DNA from: Actinomadura sp. NAK00032 | GTDB lineage: Bacteria; Actinomycetota; Actinomycetes; Streptosporangiales; Streptosporangiaceae | Length of the DNA stretch: 64,000 nt | NCBI RefSeq assembly: GCF_013364275.1 | Contig: NZ_CP054932.1 | Coordinates: 3,844,001-3,908,000 of the forward strand | Direction: 5' to 3' | Part shown: in pieces, positions 24,824 through 34,489 of the stretch | Numbering within the stretch: position 1 is the stretch's first letter | Layout: each line of letters opens with the position of its first letter | Position numbers and translations under genes: made by a program | The notes under the pieces: generated by a model | Seen by the model: the letters and a program-made list of their open reading frames with translations, nothing else | Told to the model about the DNA's origin: nothing | The model's database searches: none

Positions 24824-25414
24824 ATGGGCACACGCGAAATCCGGGCCTGCCACGACCGCGACTCGATCACGGTGTACCAGGCGTACGCTCCCGGGATCGG
24901 CCTGCCCGCGGCCGAGCACGGCACCTTCCTCCCGCCCTTCTCCCGCCGGCGGATGACGTGGATCAAACCGTCGTTCCTGTGGCTCATGGCGCGCAGCGGC
25001 TGGGCGCGCAAACCGGGCCAGGAGACGATCCTCGCCGTCCGGATCAGCCGGACGGGCTGGGAGCAGGCCCTGAGCCTGGCCGTCCCGACGGACCCGGACC
25101 GCCGCGTCTTCCGCAGCTCCGACGAATGGCGCCGCCAGTTCGCGGGCGCCGCCGTCCACGTCCAGTGGGACCCCGAACGCTCACTCCGCGGCGAGAAACT
25201 CCAGACGCGCAGCATCCAGATCGGCCTGAGCCGCCACATCGTCGACCGCTACGTCGACGACTGGATCCTCGGCATCGAGGACCGCACCCCGCTAGCCCGA
25301 AAGATTCACGACCTCCTCAAAGCGGGCCGTACCGCCCAGGCGAAGGCCCTCCTCCCCAGAGAACGCCCGTACCCCGTCCCCCCACCCCTGGCCACCCGCC
25401 TGGGAATGCCCTAG
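24824..25414 (+). CDS. DUF4291 domain protein
   Basis: A 196-residue protein that matches the DUF4291 family over its length: VYQAYAPGIGLPA near residue 16, RMTWIKPSFLWLMARSGWA near 44-62, VQWDPERSLRGEKL and the closing IGLSRHIVDRYVDDWI. The family is widespread and uncharacterised, with conserved Trp, Arg and His residues suggestive of an enzyme. It lies 34 bases after the TetR gene and may be cotranscribed with it. The ATG at 24824 lacks a strong ribosome binding site. Confidence 0.75.
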   Translation: MGTREIRACHDRDSITVYQAYAPGIGLPAAEHGTFLPPFSRRRMTWIKPSFLWLMARSGWARKPGQETILAVRISRTGWEQALSLAVPTDPDRRVFRSSDEWRRQFAGAAVHVQWDPERSLRGEKLQTRSIQIGLSRHIVDRYVDDWILGIEDRTPLARKIHDLLKAGRTAQAKALLPRERPYPVPPPLATRLGMP

Positions 25415-25469
25415 AACCCCCGTCTGGGCCCCGATGTTCGCGCCGCCGTCATCACCGTCACCGGGAGGA

Positions 25470-25700
25470 TCAAGACCAGATCCGCTGAAGCGTCCACGGG
25501 GCCGTGCCGCTCGGCCTGAGCACCTCGGCGATGGCGAGCCCGTCAGGCGTGGTGACCTGGAGGCGGTAGTACCTCGCCTGACCGGGCGCCTGCCACTCCT
25601 CCAAGACCCGGCGCACCCGGTAACGCCCTCGCCGCCCGGTAATGCAGGCCGGACGGCCGGTGGACGTGATCTCCGCGGAAACAGGTTCATCAATCAGCAC
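25470..25700 (-). CDS. DUF6504 family protein under SOS control
   Basis: A 76-residue protein with the DUF6504 pattern: IDEPVSAEITSTGRPACITGRRGRYRVRRVLEEWQ, then YYRLQVTT and a C-terminal WTLQRIWS. In actinobacteria such genes usually sit beside the DnaE2/ImuB-type mutagenesis genes. Here it is alone, but a near-perfect LexA box and a TAGCGT -10 element lie just before the GTG start at 25700, which supports both the start and DNA-damage induction. The mRNA would have a very short or no leader. Molecular function unknown. Confidence 0.7.
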   Translation of the reverse strand: MLIDEPVSAEITSTGRPACITGRRGRYRVRRVLEEWQAPGQARYYRLQVTTPDGLAIAEVLRPSGTAPWTLQRIWS

Positions 25701-25708
25701 GAGACACC

Positions 25709-25731
25709 ACGCTACCCGAACAAGTGTTCGA
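25709..25731 (-). promoter_or_regulatory. LexA/SOS box with -10 element before DUF6504 gene
   Basis: Read on the minus strand, TCGAAC-ACTT-GTTCGG (25731-25716) matches the actinobacterial LexA consensus TCGAAC-N4-GTTCGA at all but the last base. TAGCGT, a good TANNNT -10 element, follows at 25714-25709, so LexA would sit in the -10/-35 spacer. Confidence 0.7.
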
Positions 25732-26182
25732 GCGAGGCCCGCGACACGCGACCGCCGACCGGATACCACCCACCAGCACACGCCAGACCGCCCGGATCCT
25801 CCACACCCAGCACGGCAACGTTCACAAAGAAACCACGGACGACGCTTCGGGCCCCTAGCCGGAGTTACCCCCGAACCGTGCAGACCGGACTGAACTGCCC
25901 GCACAACGAGGCACCGTCACCGCGCACTTCTACGGGTGTTTGCTGGTTTGTCAGGGCGTCATTCGGGTTCGTGGGGCAGATCAGTTCACAGCCGACTCGC
26001 CGCGTGGACGTCGCGTTAGGGTCTGGCCGTACGGTTGGTGAACCTGTGCGGCGACGTTTCTCACGCGAGACGACCTGGCCGTGGACGAGATCCTGACCGA
26101 GGCGGCCGCAGTGCTGCCCGGTCCCGAGGTGCCCTGGCGCTCGGCCGTCAAGGAGACCGTCGGCCGCTTCCCGGCCGGGGCG
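25732..26182. other. Mostly non-coding stretch with a short N-terminal gene remnant
   Basis: No complete gene is seen. From about 26060 to 26170 on the plus strand a frame reads TRDDLAVDEILTEAAAVLP and continues GPEVPWRSAVKETVGRFPAG with normal codon use, then runs into the 3' end of the convergent MazG-type gene. It looks like the first 35-40 codons of a gene whose remainder has been replaced. The rest is featureless apart from the SOS promoter. Confidence 0.4.
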
Positions 26183-26833
26183 TCAGATCTGGAGGCGCAG
26201 GACCAGCCGATCGTTGAAGGTGCCTCGCTCGGCCGCCTTGGCGGAACGGTGCCGTTCCAAGTCCGCAGGCGTGATTCCGTGGGTTGCGGCGAGAGCGTGG
26301 ACGACCTCCAGAACGTCGGCGAGTTCGTCCGGGTCGCCGCTCGCGATGTACTCGCCGACTTCCTCTAGGAGCTTGGCGCGCAGCCACGCGACGTGTTCTC
26401 CCGCGGCGGCGACACGGGTCTCCGGCTCGCCGCCGGACGCTTGGATGATCTCGGGTATCCGGTCTCGGACCAGCTTCTCGGCGGCGCCTCCCTCCTTGAC
26501 CGAATGGACCATCGCGCCGTGCCGCCGATCCAGCGACTGGATCCATTTGACGGCGACGGCAGCGGTCTGCACCAGCTCGGTCCGAAGGGCGACCGGGTCC
26601 GATTCGGCGAGGGCTTCGAAGAACTCCTCGGCCAGGATGTGCCGCCAGGTCAGTTCCCCGCGCGTCCATGCGGCGGCACATTCGCGCTTCGCCTGCTCCG
26701 CCTCGTCGCTGAACCCGGGGCCACTGCCATCAGGGAACTCTTGGACTCCCCACATGCGGTCCTGGGCGTGGCGTTCGCTTCTGACATCGGCCAGCACGCT
26801 CTCCAGCGCCCCCGGCGCCTCAACATCGTCCAT
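26183..26833 (-). CDS. Tandem MazG-like nucleotide pyrophosphohydrolase-type protein
   Basis: A 216-residue protein with two all-alpha halves. The C-terminal half is a typical MazG/phosphoribosyl-ATP-pyrophosphohydrolase-like domain: KLVRDRIPEIIQASG, KLLEEVGEYIASGDPDELADVLEVVHALA, where the EExxE and ExxD residues bind Mg. The N-terminal half (ERHAQDRMWG, ILAEEFFEALAESDPVALRTELVQTAAVAVKWIQSLDRR) looks like a second, diverged MazG-type domain seen in phages. Such enzymes hydrolyse (d)NTPs. Start ATG at 26833 has only a weak ribosome binding site. It sits in an accessory-looking region next to a gene remnant. Confidence 0.7.
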   Translation of the reverse strand: MDDVEAPGALESVLADVRSERHAQDRMWGVQEFPDGSGPGFSDEAEQAKRECAAAWTRGELTWRHILAEEFFEALAESDPVALRTELVQTAAVAVKWIQSLDRRHGAMVHSVKEGGAAEKLVRDRIPEIIQASGGEPETRVAAAGEHVAWLRAKLLEEVGEYIASGDPDELADVLEVVHALAATHGITPADLERHRSAKAAERGTFNDRLVLRLQI

Positions 26834-26927
26834 GCCTGATGACGTTAGCCATCCACGCCCCCATGCCTTATCCGTCCGACTCCCCGGTTTCGGATTTCGT
26901 GGTGGTGCTGGGGTTTTCCGCGGGTGG

Positions 26928-27833
26928 TCAGCCTGGTGTGGTCGTGCGGTCCGGCTCACAGGTGACGAGTTCGTGCAGGACGGGAGGGAGATCGTCCCAG
27001 AGCCATTCGTTGAGCGTGCCCGGGAACCCGCTGGGCGGCCGGACGCTCAGGCGGTCGGGGGCGACTTCGGCCAGCTGCACCGCGATGGGGCCGTCGTCCC
27101 ACATGGGGTCTTGATTGCCCCAGAAAGCGGAGAAGTCGGCGCTCGTCAGCAGGAGTTCACTCGGCAGCGTGTGTTCGCCGGGGTGCCGCCCCAGGGGGAG
27201 CAGCCGTTGCGCGGTCGTGCGGAGGAGATTGAGCGCGGCCAGGTCGTGTGGGCACGCCACTTCCGTGATCTCCAGTTCGGGGATGCCGAAGCGGCGCAGC
27301 CCGCAGGTCTGAAGCGTGACGCAGGCGCAGCCGTCGATGTCGTCCTCGTCGGCGGTGCAGCGGCCGGAGTTCCGGTAGGGCGGCAGGCCGGTGCCGAGCC
27401 ATTCGTCGGCGAGGGCGAAGCCGTCCAAGCGACGGCGGGATGCCACGGGCAGTGTCCGGCCGGTGGCGAGGTCCACGAGCACTCCGCAGAGCGATTCCGC
27501 GATCGCGCAGGCCGTAGCCCGCGCGACGTGAGGCCCGGACGGCACGTCACCGACCGGTAGGACGGAGGTGACACCGATGTGCCGTGCGGCGTGGAGGAGC
27601 CTCTCCGCGTCGTCCTCGTCGTCGCCGACCACGTCGCTCAGGTCCCAGGGGGAGTCCTTGGCGGGATGACAGGCGATCATGAGGTGCGGCGTGCCGAGGC
27701 GCACCGCCGCCGCCGCGCCCAACGGGACCGGGAGATGCCGGCTGAGCGCGGACGCGATGTCGCCGGGGTCCCTGTCGGCCGCGATGACGAAGCCGGTGGT
27801 CGTCTCTTCGGGAACCGTGATGGTGACGCGCAT
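26928..27833 (-). CDS. Unrecognised cysteine-motif protein, copy A
   Basis: A 301-residue cytosolic protein of no known family, clearly paralogous to the protein at 35649-36605. Shared blocks are LADEWLG near 141, GRCTADEDDIDGCACVTL near 157-173, GLRRFGIPELEITEVACPHDLAALN near 178-202, SADFSAFWG and GTLNEWLWDD. The Cys residues in GRCT, GCAC and ACPHD plus His could bind zinc. The N-terminal 125 residues are mixed alpha/beta and less conserved. Start ATG 27833 has a GAGGAGG ribosome binding site. Its upstream region also matches that of copy B. Function unknown. Confidence 0.65.
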   Translation of the reverse strand: MRVTITVPEETTTGFVIAADRDPGDIASALSRHLPVPLGAAAAVRLGTPHLMIACHPAKDSPWDLSDVVGDDEDDAERLLHAARHIGVTSVLPVGDVPSGPHVARATACAIAESLCGVLVDLATGRTLPVASRRRLDGFALADEWLGTGLPPYRNSGRCTADEDDIDGCACVTLQTCGLRRFGIPELEITEVACPHDLAALNLLRTTAQRLLPLGRHPGEHTLPSELLLTSADFSAFWGNQDPMWDDGPIAVQLAEVAPDRLSVRPPSGFPGTLNEWLWDDLPPVLHELVTCEPDRTTTPG

Positions 27834-27869
27834 TGCAGCCTCCTCGTGGCCTGGACCGGCGTTCGCTGT

Positions 27870-27922
27870 CCAGCTTCGAGGAGGCCGCCGCGCACCTTCA
27901 CTAGAACGTCGTTCTGTGGATA
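27870..27922 (-). promoter_or_regulatory. Shared promoter-like motif pair, locus 1
   Basis: On the minus strand, TATCCACAGAAC-GAC-GTTCT (27922-27903) is followed by AAGCTGG at 27876-27870. The first A of AGAA lies 39 bases before AAGCTGG and 82 before the start codon of copy A. The same pair at the same 39-base spacing precedes copy B, and a looser version precedes the HTH gene at 32137. Confidence 0.55.
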
Positions 27923-27969
27923 GAGGATCGTCCGGCCGCCGAGGGCGGTCGGACGGACCGGGCGAGCCG

Positions 27970-29253
<1,284 letters not shown>

Positions 29254-29382
29254 ACTCGCTCACTCCCAACTGGGTCCACACCTGCGTAGACGTTCTTCTC
29301 TTCATCGTATCCACGTGATCACCAACGCTAATCCGGCCCGTCCCGGTTGACGGAAGCGAGGCTCGGGTGTTCCGGTGGAGTC

Positions 29383-30045
29383 ATGACCGATCACGGGGCC
29401 GCGGAGCTCGTCGCGGGCACTCGCGCGGAGCTCGCGGCCGCGGCGCGCGCCAACCGCTTCGTCGACATGCTGGAGACGGGCGAGATGCCCCGGGAACGCC
29501 TGATCTGGCTGGCCGGGGAGGAGTATCGGATCGTTGGTAGCGATCGGCGGAGTTTCGCCCTGCTGGCAGCACGGTTTCCGGATTCGTCGTCCGGTGAGCT
29601 CTTCCTGGGGCTCGCCCAGGGCGAGGCGCAGGCCCTGGGCCTGCTCCGGCAGTTCGCCGCAGAACTCGGACAGAGTGAGAAGAATCTCATGGCGTACGAG
29701 CCGAAACCTTGGGCGCAGGCATACCCGGCCTTTCTCGCGCAGAAGGCGGCGTTCGGGACGGCCAGCGAGGTCGCCTTGGCCATGCTGGCCAACCTCGAGG
29801 AGTGGGGCTCGTACTGTGCGCGCACTGCGCGGGCCCTCCAGACGCAGTACGGCTTTGCTGAGGACGCGGTCGGATTCTTTGACTTCTTCGCCGAGTCCCC
29901 GCCCGGCTTCGAAGAGCAGGCCCTGGATGTGATCGCGTCCGGGCTGGCGGCGGGTGACGACCCGGTCGAGGCCGCTCGCGCAGCCCGCCTCCTGCACGCC
30001 TACGAGACCGCCTTCTGGGACGTACTCGCGCAGGACTTGCCGTGA
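29383..30045 (+). CDS. TenA/heme-oxygenase-like helical protein
   Basis: A 220-residue all-alpha protein resembling the TenA/THI-4 and PqqC-like fold: ERLIWLAGEEYRIVGSDRRSF, ELFLGLAQGEAQALGLLRQFAAELG, QAYPAFLAQKAAFGTASEVALAMLANLEEWGSYC and the final helices HAYETAFWDVLAQDL. The strict thiaminase II active-site Cys is not obvious, so a thiamine-salvage role is not claimed; a helper or metal-binding role is as likely. ATG 29383 has GGTGGAG upstream. It is divergent from citrate synthase. Confidence 0.65.
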   Translation: MTDHGAAELVAGTRAELAAAARANRFVDMLETGEMPRERLIWLAGEEYRIVGSDRRSFALLAARFPDSSSGELFLGLAQGEAQALGLLRQFAAELGQSEKNLMAYEPKPWAQAYPAFLAQKAAFGTASEVALAMLANLEEWGSYCARTARALQTQYGFAEDAVGFFDFFAESPPGFEEQALDVIASGLAAGDDPVEAARAARLLHAYETAFWDVLAQDLP

Positions 30046-30057
30046 CAGGGCGTCCAG

Positions 30058-30951
30058 CTACTCCTTGAGCGTGGGCAACTCGGCGGTGATGTCGACCAGG
30101 GTCCGCTCCTGCACGCCGATGAGCTGTTCGACGTCCACGGGCGGCCACTCCTCGCCGTAGTGCGCGTCCAGCAGCGTGGACAAGGCGACGAGGATCTGCT
30201 CCGGTGTGGGACGCTCCCCGGCGTCCTTGCCCAGGCAGCGGCTCACGAGCCCGAGCATGGGCGCGGGCAGGCGGGTGAGGTCCGGTTCGCCGTACACGAT
30301 GCGCCCGCGGACCTTGTGGCCGGTGCCGAACGGTGCGGCTCCCGTGGCCGCGAAGACGAGCGTCGAGCCAAGGGAGAACACGTCGCTCTCCGGGTGGACC
30401 GGGTCGCCGAGGGCCTGCTCAGGTGACATATAGGCGGGTGTCCCGAGGATCTCGGTACGCGACAGGGGCAGCGCGTCCAGCGGCCTCGCGATACCGAAGT
30501 CGATGACCCTCGGCCCATCGGACGCCAGCAGGACGTTCGATGGCTTCAAGTCCCGGTGCACGATGCCCGCTCGGTGGATCGCGATCAGCGCCTCGGCGAG
30601 CCCCGCCCCCAGCCGGCACGCCGCCCGCTCGCGAAGCGGACCCTTCTCCCGGACGACCCTGGCCAGGCTCACACCGCGGATGTACTGGGTCGCCAGCCAC
30701 GGCCGGTCCGCGTCAGGGTCGGCGTCGACGACGGGCGCCGTGTAGAAGCCGCTGACCGACCGCGCGGACGTCACCTCACGGCGGAACCGCTCCCGCCACC
30801 GCGGATCGTCCAGCAACTCCGGGCGGATCACCTTCACGGCGACGAGTCGCCTGCTGGGCGACGCGCCGAGGAACACCTCGCCCATCCCACCGGCACCGAG
30901 CCGGGCGACCACGCGGTACGGGCCGATCACATCTGGAAGTTCTGACTGCAT
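30058..30951 (-). CDS. Serine/threonine protein kinase (soluble, kinase domain only)
   Basis: A 297-residue Hanks-type kinase. Gly-rich loop LGAGGMGEVF at 18-27, ATP-binding Lys40 in VAVKVI, catalytic HRDLKPSN, metal-binding DFG, and TPAYMSPEQ in the activation segment are all intact. There is no transmembrane helix or PASTA/WD tail, so unlike PknB it is soluble; about 45 residues follow the kinase core. Start ATG 30951 is chosen from the kinase fold; upstream in-frame starts exist. It is convergent with the TenA-like gene, only 12 bases apart. Confidence 0.88.
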   Translation of the reverse strand: MQSELPDVIGPYRVVARLGAGGMGEVFLGASPSRRLVAVKVIRPELLDDPRWRERFRREVTSARSVSGFYTAPVVDADPDADRPWLATQYIRGVSLARVVREKGPLRERAACRLGAGLAEALIAIHRAGIVHRDLKPSNVLLASDGPRVIDFGIARPLDALPLSRTEILGTPAYMSPEQALGDPVHPESDVFSLGSTLVFAATGAAPFGTGHKVRGRIVYGEPDLTRLPAPMLGLVSRCLGKDAGERPTPEQILVALSTLLDAHYGEEWPPVDVEQLIGVQERTLVDITAELPTLKE

Positions 30952-31030
30952 GGACAAGGGGAGGATCCGATCATGGTGGGCCGCGCTCAATCGTGCCATG
31001 GGCGGACGCTCGTCCGGCAGTGCGAGGCGT

Positions 31031-31960
31031 TCAGGTCCAGGGCAGCGCGCTGCGTTCGGCCCAGTAGCGCTCCGGGGAGACGCGTAGTTCCGCCAACGCC
31101 CGCAGCTCCTCTTCACCAAGGGACAGCTCCGACGCCGCCAGGTTCGACTCCAGTTGGGCTGGGCTGACCGCGCCGATCAGGACCGTGCCGGCCCAAGGCC
31201 GGCTGAGTGCCGCCGCCAACGCGACCGCGTCCGGCTGCACGTCGTTCTCGGACGCGATGGCCAGCATGGCGCCGGGCGGCTGGACGGCGAGCCTCCCATT
31301 GGCCAGCACCTCTTTGAGCAAGACATGCAGCCCTGCGTCATGCGCGTCGCGCAGAGCGTCCTCGGCCGAAGTCTCCAGGACGTTCCAGGTCGACTGGACG
31401 GAAGTGAAGAGCCTCTGGCCGGAGACGTTCAGCGCCATCGCACGGCGGATCGTGTCGGCCTGCCCAGGGCCCGAGGTGGAGAAACCGACGCGGACGCCCT
31501 CGGCGCTGAGCTCAGCCAGGGCCTCCTGTAGGCGGATGTCCTGGAACAGTGGGCTCCCCTCCGTCAGAGAGTGGACCTGGTAGACCGAAAGGTGCCCGTC
31601 CAGCAGTTCGCGAGTCTCCCTGTACTGAGCGCGATAGCGGCCGAGAGAGTGCTCCTTGACCTCGTGCACCGCAGCATCGGTCTTCCACCCGCCGACGTAG
31701 GTGTAACCCCACTTGCTGGACACGGTCACGTCTTCAGGTTCGCGTGCGCTGAGCCAGCCTCCGAGGAACTCCTCCGCCCTCCCGTACGAGCGTGCCGTGT
31801 CCACCCATCGGATACCGGCCGCGTAGGCGTCATCGAGGACGTCCCAGGTCGCTTCGCGCATCAGGTCCACGCTCCGCTCCGGCGGCAGTTCGCCGGCCCG
31901 GCCCACGTTGATGTAAGCGGGCCGCCCCAAGGCCGCGAGCCCGATTCCCAAGCGCTCCAT
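31031..31960 (-). CDS. Aldo/keto reductase
   Basis: A 309-residue NADPH-dependent reductase of the AKR fold. Catalytic Asp and Tyr appear in IRWVDTARSYGRAEEFLGGWL, the Lys in TVSSKWGYTYVGGW, and the His in VYQVHSLTEG. The C-terminal cofactor segment is TVLIGAVSPAQLESNLAA. The substrate is unknown. It lies 79 bases upstream (5') of the kinase gene on the same strand and may be transcribed with it. Confidence 0.85.
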   Translation of the reverse strand: MERLGIGLAALGRPAYINVGRAGELPPERSVDLMREATWDVLDDAYAAGIRWVDTARSYGRAEEFLGGWLSAREPEDVTVSSKWGYTYVGGWKTDAAVHEVKEHSLGRYRAQYRETRELLDGHLSVYQVHSLTEGSPLFQDIRLQEALAELSAEGVRVGFSTSGPGQADTIRRAMALNVSGQRLFTSVQSTWNVLETSAEDALRDAHDAGLHVLLKEVLANGRLAVQPPGAMLAIASENDVQPDAVALAAALSRPWAGTVLIGAVSPAQLESNLAASELSLGEEELRALAELRVSPERYWAERSALPWT

Positions 31961-32045
31961 GGATCAAGCCTCGCATGCCGCGCTCTCTCTTGAAGACCGG
32001 GTCGATTGTCCGAGTTATCCGATAAATCCGCCTCGTGCTCAGGGG

Positions 32046-32099
32046 TTGTCCACAGAATCGCGTTCCGTGGCTCTCGGAAGTTCGCGTCCGCGAGGCTGA
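32046..32099 (+). promoter_or_regulatory. Shared promoter-like motif pair, locus 3
   Basis: TTGTCCACAGAATCGCGTTC (32046-32065) is followed by AGGCTGA at 32093, again 39 bases after the first A of AGAA (32054), and the ATG is 83 bases downstream. It resembles the sites before the two paralogous cysteine-motif genes. The first nine bases also equal the actinobacterial DnaA-box consensus; a lone box is not evidence for an origin. Confidence 0.45.
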
Positions 32100-32136
32100 G
32101 TGGCGTCAAGTCGAACCCGCGACGAAAGGCACGGCA

Positions 32137-32922
32137 ATGGCTGCGCAGATCGACCGCACACAGTACGGCGCCCACCAGTTCGCCGGTCGCCTGGGGCTCA
32201 CTCGGTGGCAGTTGCGCGTGGGCCTGGAGCACGGCGTCCTGCCCGCCCCGGATCTGGACGGCGGCCGGTGGTCCGCCGACCTGGCCGAGAAGGCCGGGGA
32301 GGCCGGCAAGGAGGTGATCGCCAGGTTCGGCGACGAACCGCCGGTCGGCTCCTCCCGTGCGGCGGCCCGCCTGGCCGCCCGGGTGAGCCTCGACGTGGAA
32401 CGGCGGGACATCGAGGTCCTGGTCGCCCAGGGCGCCCTCAACGTCGTCAGCACCTTCCGCGGGTATCCGGTGTACCTCATGCGCGACCTCGACCGGCTCG
32501 ACCCGGAGACCGTCCGCGCCGTCGTCTCGACGAGGAAGGGTCCCCTCATGGACTCCGTCGACGCGGGCGGCGCGATGGCGATTCTCGGCTGGCCCCGCCG
32601 GACGTTCGACCGCGTCGCGAGCGAACGCGACCTCACGACGGACCGGCTCGGCCGGTACGCCCTCTCCGACATCCAGGCACTGAGGACGGACGACGGCCTG
32701 GCACGCGAGATCGCCGAGGAGAAACGGCACCTGACCCTCGTCAAGAAGCGAGAGTCCGAGGCCCATGTCGAGGACGTCGTCCGCGGCTGGATGCTGCGCT
32801 GCTTCGCCTACGTGGACGGCGACGCCGACCAGCCGCCCGACATCGCCCTCCTGAGCCGGGCCCTGCGAAGCCTCGGCACGCTCAGAGCCGAACTGGCAAC
32901 CCACGAACGAGCCGCCTCCTGA
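32137..32922 (+). CDS. Putative HTH (excisionase/MerR-like) DNA-binding protein
   Basis: A 261-residue protein. The N-terminus (YGAHQFAGRLGLTRWQLRVGLEHGVLPAPDLDGGRWS) reads as a winged HTH of the MerR/excisionase kind, and a second similar unit may follow (MAILGWPRRTFDRVASERDLTTDRLGRYALSDIQAL). The C-terminus is helical. No catalytic motif is seen. ATG 32137 has AAAGGCACGG upstream. An inverted repeat TTATC-C-GATAA at 32015-32025 and the shared motif at 32046 precede it, so it may regulate itself. Confidence 0.55.
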   Translation: MAAQIDRTQYGAHQFAGRLGLTRWQLRVGLEHGVLPAPDLDGGRWSADLAEKAGEAGKEVIARFGDEPPVGSSRAAARLAARVSLDVERRDIEVLVAQGALNVVSTFRGYPVYLMRDLDRLDPETVRAVVSTRKGPLMDSVDAGGAMAILGWPRRTFDRVASERDLTTDRLGRYALSDIQALRTDDGLAREIAEEKRHLTLVKKRESEAHVEDVVRGWMLRCFAYVDGDADQPPDIALLSRALRSLGTLRAELATHERAAS

Positions 32923-33256
32923 CACCTGCCGCGCCTGCCCGAATGAAGGAAGTGCCCTTGGGCACCCAAAGAACCCTGCCCGCCGCACGTCACCCGCGTC
33001 CGGCAGCCGGTCCAAACGATGGGACAGGCCCTGTCGCTCGCCCTGGTGGGGGCGCGGCGCAATGGAGGGCACCTTCACATGTGGAACACCCGTCCCCCCG
33101 GGGCCTGAGCAGCTCGAGGTACCAGGCTCGGATCGCCCGTTCGACGGTGTGCTTGTGGGGCGTTGGTGGGTGCGGGTGCAGGCTGGGAGCGTCGGCGGCG
33201 GCCTGAGGTGGGTGCGCTTGATGGGTATTGGTGTGGTGGGGCTGGGGTGGTCATGG
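32923..33256. other. Non-coding stretch with a terminator-like hairpin
   Basis: No supported gene. GTGCCC-TT-GGGCAC at 32952-32965 is a perfect short hairpin just after the HTH gene and probably ends its transcript. Around 33105-33165 the minus strand reads KHTVERAIRAWYLELLRP, a possible decayed coding remnant too short to identify. Confidence 0.4.
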
Positions 33257-34489
33257 TTAGGAGCGGCGGGGGGAGGAGCGGCGTTTGGAGGAGGGCTTTT
33301 CGAGCTTCTTGTGGCGTGCCAGGGCGGCGAGGAGGCGGTCGCGCGCCTCGGTGCGGGAGAGCGCCGGAACGTGGTTGGGCAGGCCGGAGACCAGGCTGGA
33401 CGGGGCGGTGACCAGGCCGGTGTCGTCGATCGTCGCCCGGTCGCCCGTCCAGGGGCCGAGGAGGATCGCGGAGGCGCCGCCGGGGTGCCGGGTGAGGAGC
33501 GCCTGGATCCGGTCGGGCTCCTGGGTGCAGTCGGCCACCAGGAGGAGCCGGCGCGCCTGCGTCACGCCGTTGCTCTCGCGGATGGCGAGTTCGGTCTCCA
33601 GGTAGGCGAGGGCGGCGTCGAGGTTGCCCGGGATGAAGAGGCCGGCCGTGTCGTCGTCGAGCAGTTCGTCTTCGGCCAGCCCGAAAAGGGTGGTCGCGTC
33701 GGGACGCGGAATCACGACCAGGGAGTCGTCGCCGTGCTCGTCGAGGGCGGCCAGAGCGAGGACTCGCGCGGTGGAGACCGCGCCCGGGCCGCTCAACCCC
33801 GTGGCCGGGGCGGCGAACGGGTCGATGGCGGGGCGGTAGTCGAAGCAGGCGTGAAGCGGCTCCTCCTCGGGGAGGCCGAGGGCGGGCATGCCCGCGGCGG
33901 CGACGGCGTAGAGCCGGTGCCGGAAGGGGTAGCAGATCGCGGCCGCGGCGGGGATGAGCAGGCTCAGCAGCAGTACGGGCTGCAGGGAGGGGGGACGCGA
34001 GTCCATCTCGTCCGCCTGCCCACGCGTGCGTGTCGGCTTGGGGGCGGAGACCGCGGGAGGAGGAGGGAACTTCCGGTCAGGGGCGGGGGATTCACTGCGC
34101 GGGGGATTCGGAGGGGTGCTGCGGGGGCTCGGCTTCTCGAGCGGTACGGGGGAGGGCGGCTTGGACTCGGGCTCGGGCTTCCAGGAGCGCCGGTCCGCCC
34201 AGCGGGGGAGGTCCCGGCCGCGGCCCGGACCTCTGCGAGACCTCTTCTCGTACATCGACCGCCATGCCTCCTTGCACTTTTTCCAGTCGCCCATGCTCAC
34301 GGTGTGACGGCAGATCGGCGGCACGGATCTGCGCGCCCCGGGTTCGGGATGCGCGGCGGCCTCCGAAGACGCGGTGGCTCCGATGGAGATCGCGCCGGCC
34401 ATCGCGGTACAGCCCAGCACGCCGCAGGTGCAGCGAAGCCAGTCGCCGAGCAGGACGGCCAGCCTGGGATGGGCCAGAAAGCGGTTCAT
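33257..34489 (-). CDS. Membrane protein with Pro-rich linker and cytoplasmic-type C-terminal domain
   Basis: A 410-residue protein. A hydrophobic segment near residues 18-42, a long Pro/Ser/Lys linker (about 85-165), a clear transmembrane helix SLQPVLLLSLLIPAAAAICY near 168-187, then a domain with STARVLALAALDEHGDDSLVVIPRPDATTLFG and RRLLLVADC. The last domain resembles the one between LysM and BTAD parts in large actinobacterial membrane proteins; this is a loose pattern match only. The C-terminus is a basic KKLEKPSSKRRSSPRRS tail. No partner genes are adjacent. Function unknown. Confidence 0.6.
   Translation of the reverse strand: MNRFLAHPRLAVLLGDWLRCTCGVLGCTAMAGAISIGATASSEAAAHPEPGARRSVPPICRHTVSMGDWKKCKEAWRSMYEKRSRRGPGRGRDLPRWADRRSWKPEPESKPPSPVPLEKPSPRSTPPNPPRSESPAPDRKFPPPPAVSAPKPTRTRGQADEMDSRPPSLQPVLLLSLLIPAAAAICYPFRHRLYAVAAAGMPALGLPEEEPLHACFDYRPAIDPFAAPATGLSGPGAVSTARVLALAALDEHGDDSLVVIPRPDATTLFGLAEDELLDDDTAGLFIPGNLDAALAYLETELAIRESNGVTQARRLLLVADCTQEPDRIQALLTRHPGGASAILLGPWTGDRATIDDTGLVTAPSSLVSGLPNHVPALSRTEARDRLLAALARHKKLEKPSSKRRSSPRRS

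Noticed and set aside
32046..32054. TTGTCCACA, identical to the actinobacterial DnaA box
   Set aside because: It is a single copy with no cluster of boxes, no dnaA/dnaN nearby, and the word belongs to the motif shared with two other promoters; an origin is not supported.
33105..33165. KHTVERAIRAWYLELLRP on the minus strand, possible transposase or integrase scrap
   Set aside because: Too short to identify, no terminal repeats or target duplications seen; listed only as a remark in the gap entry.
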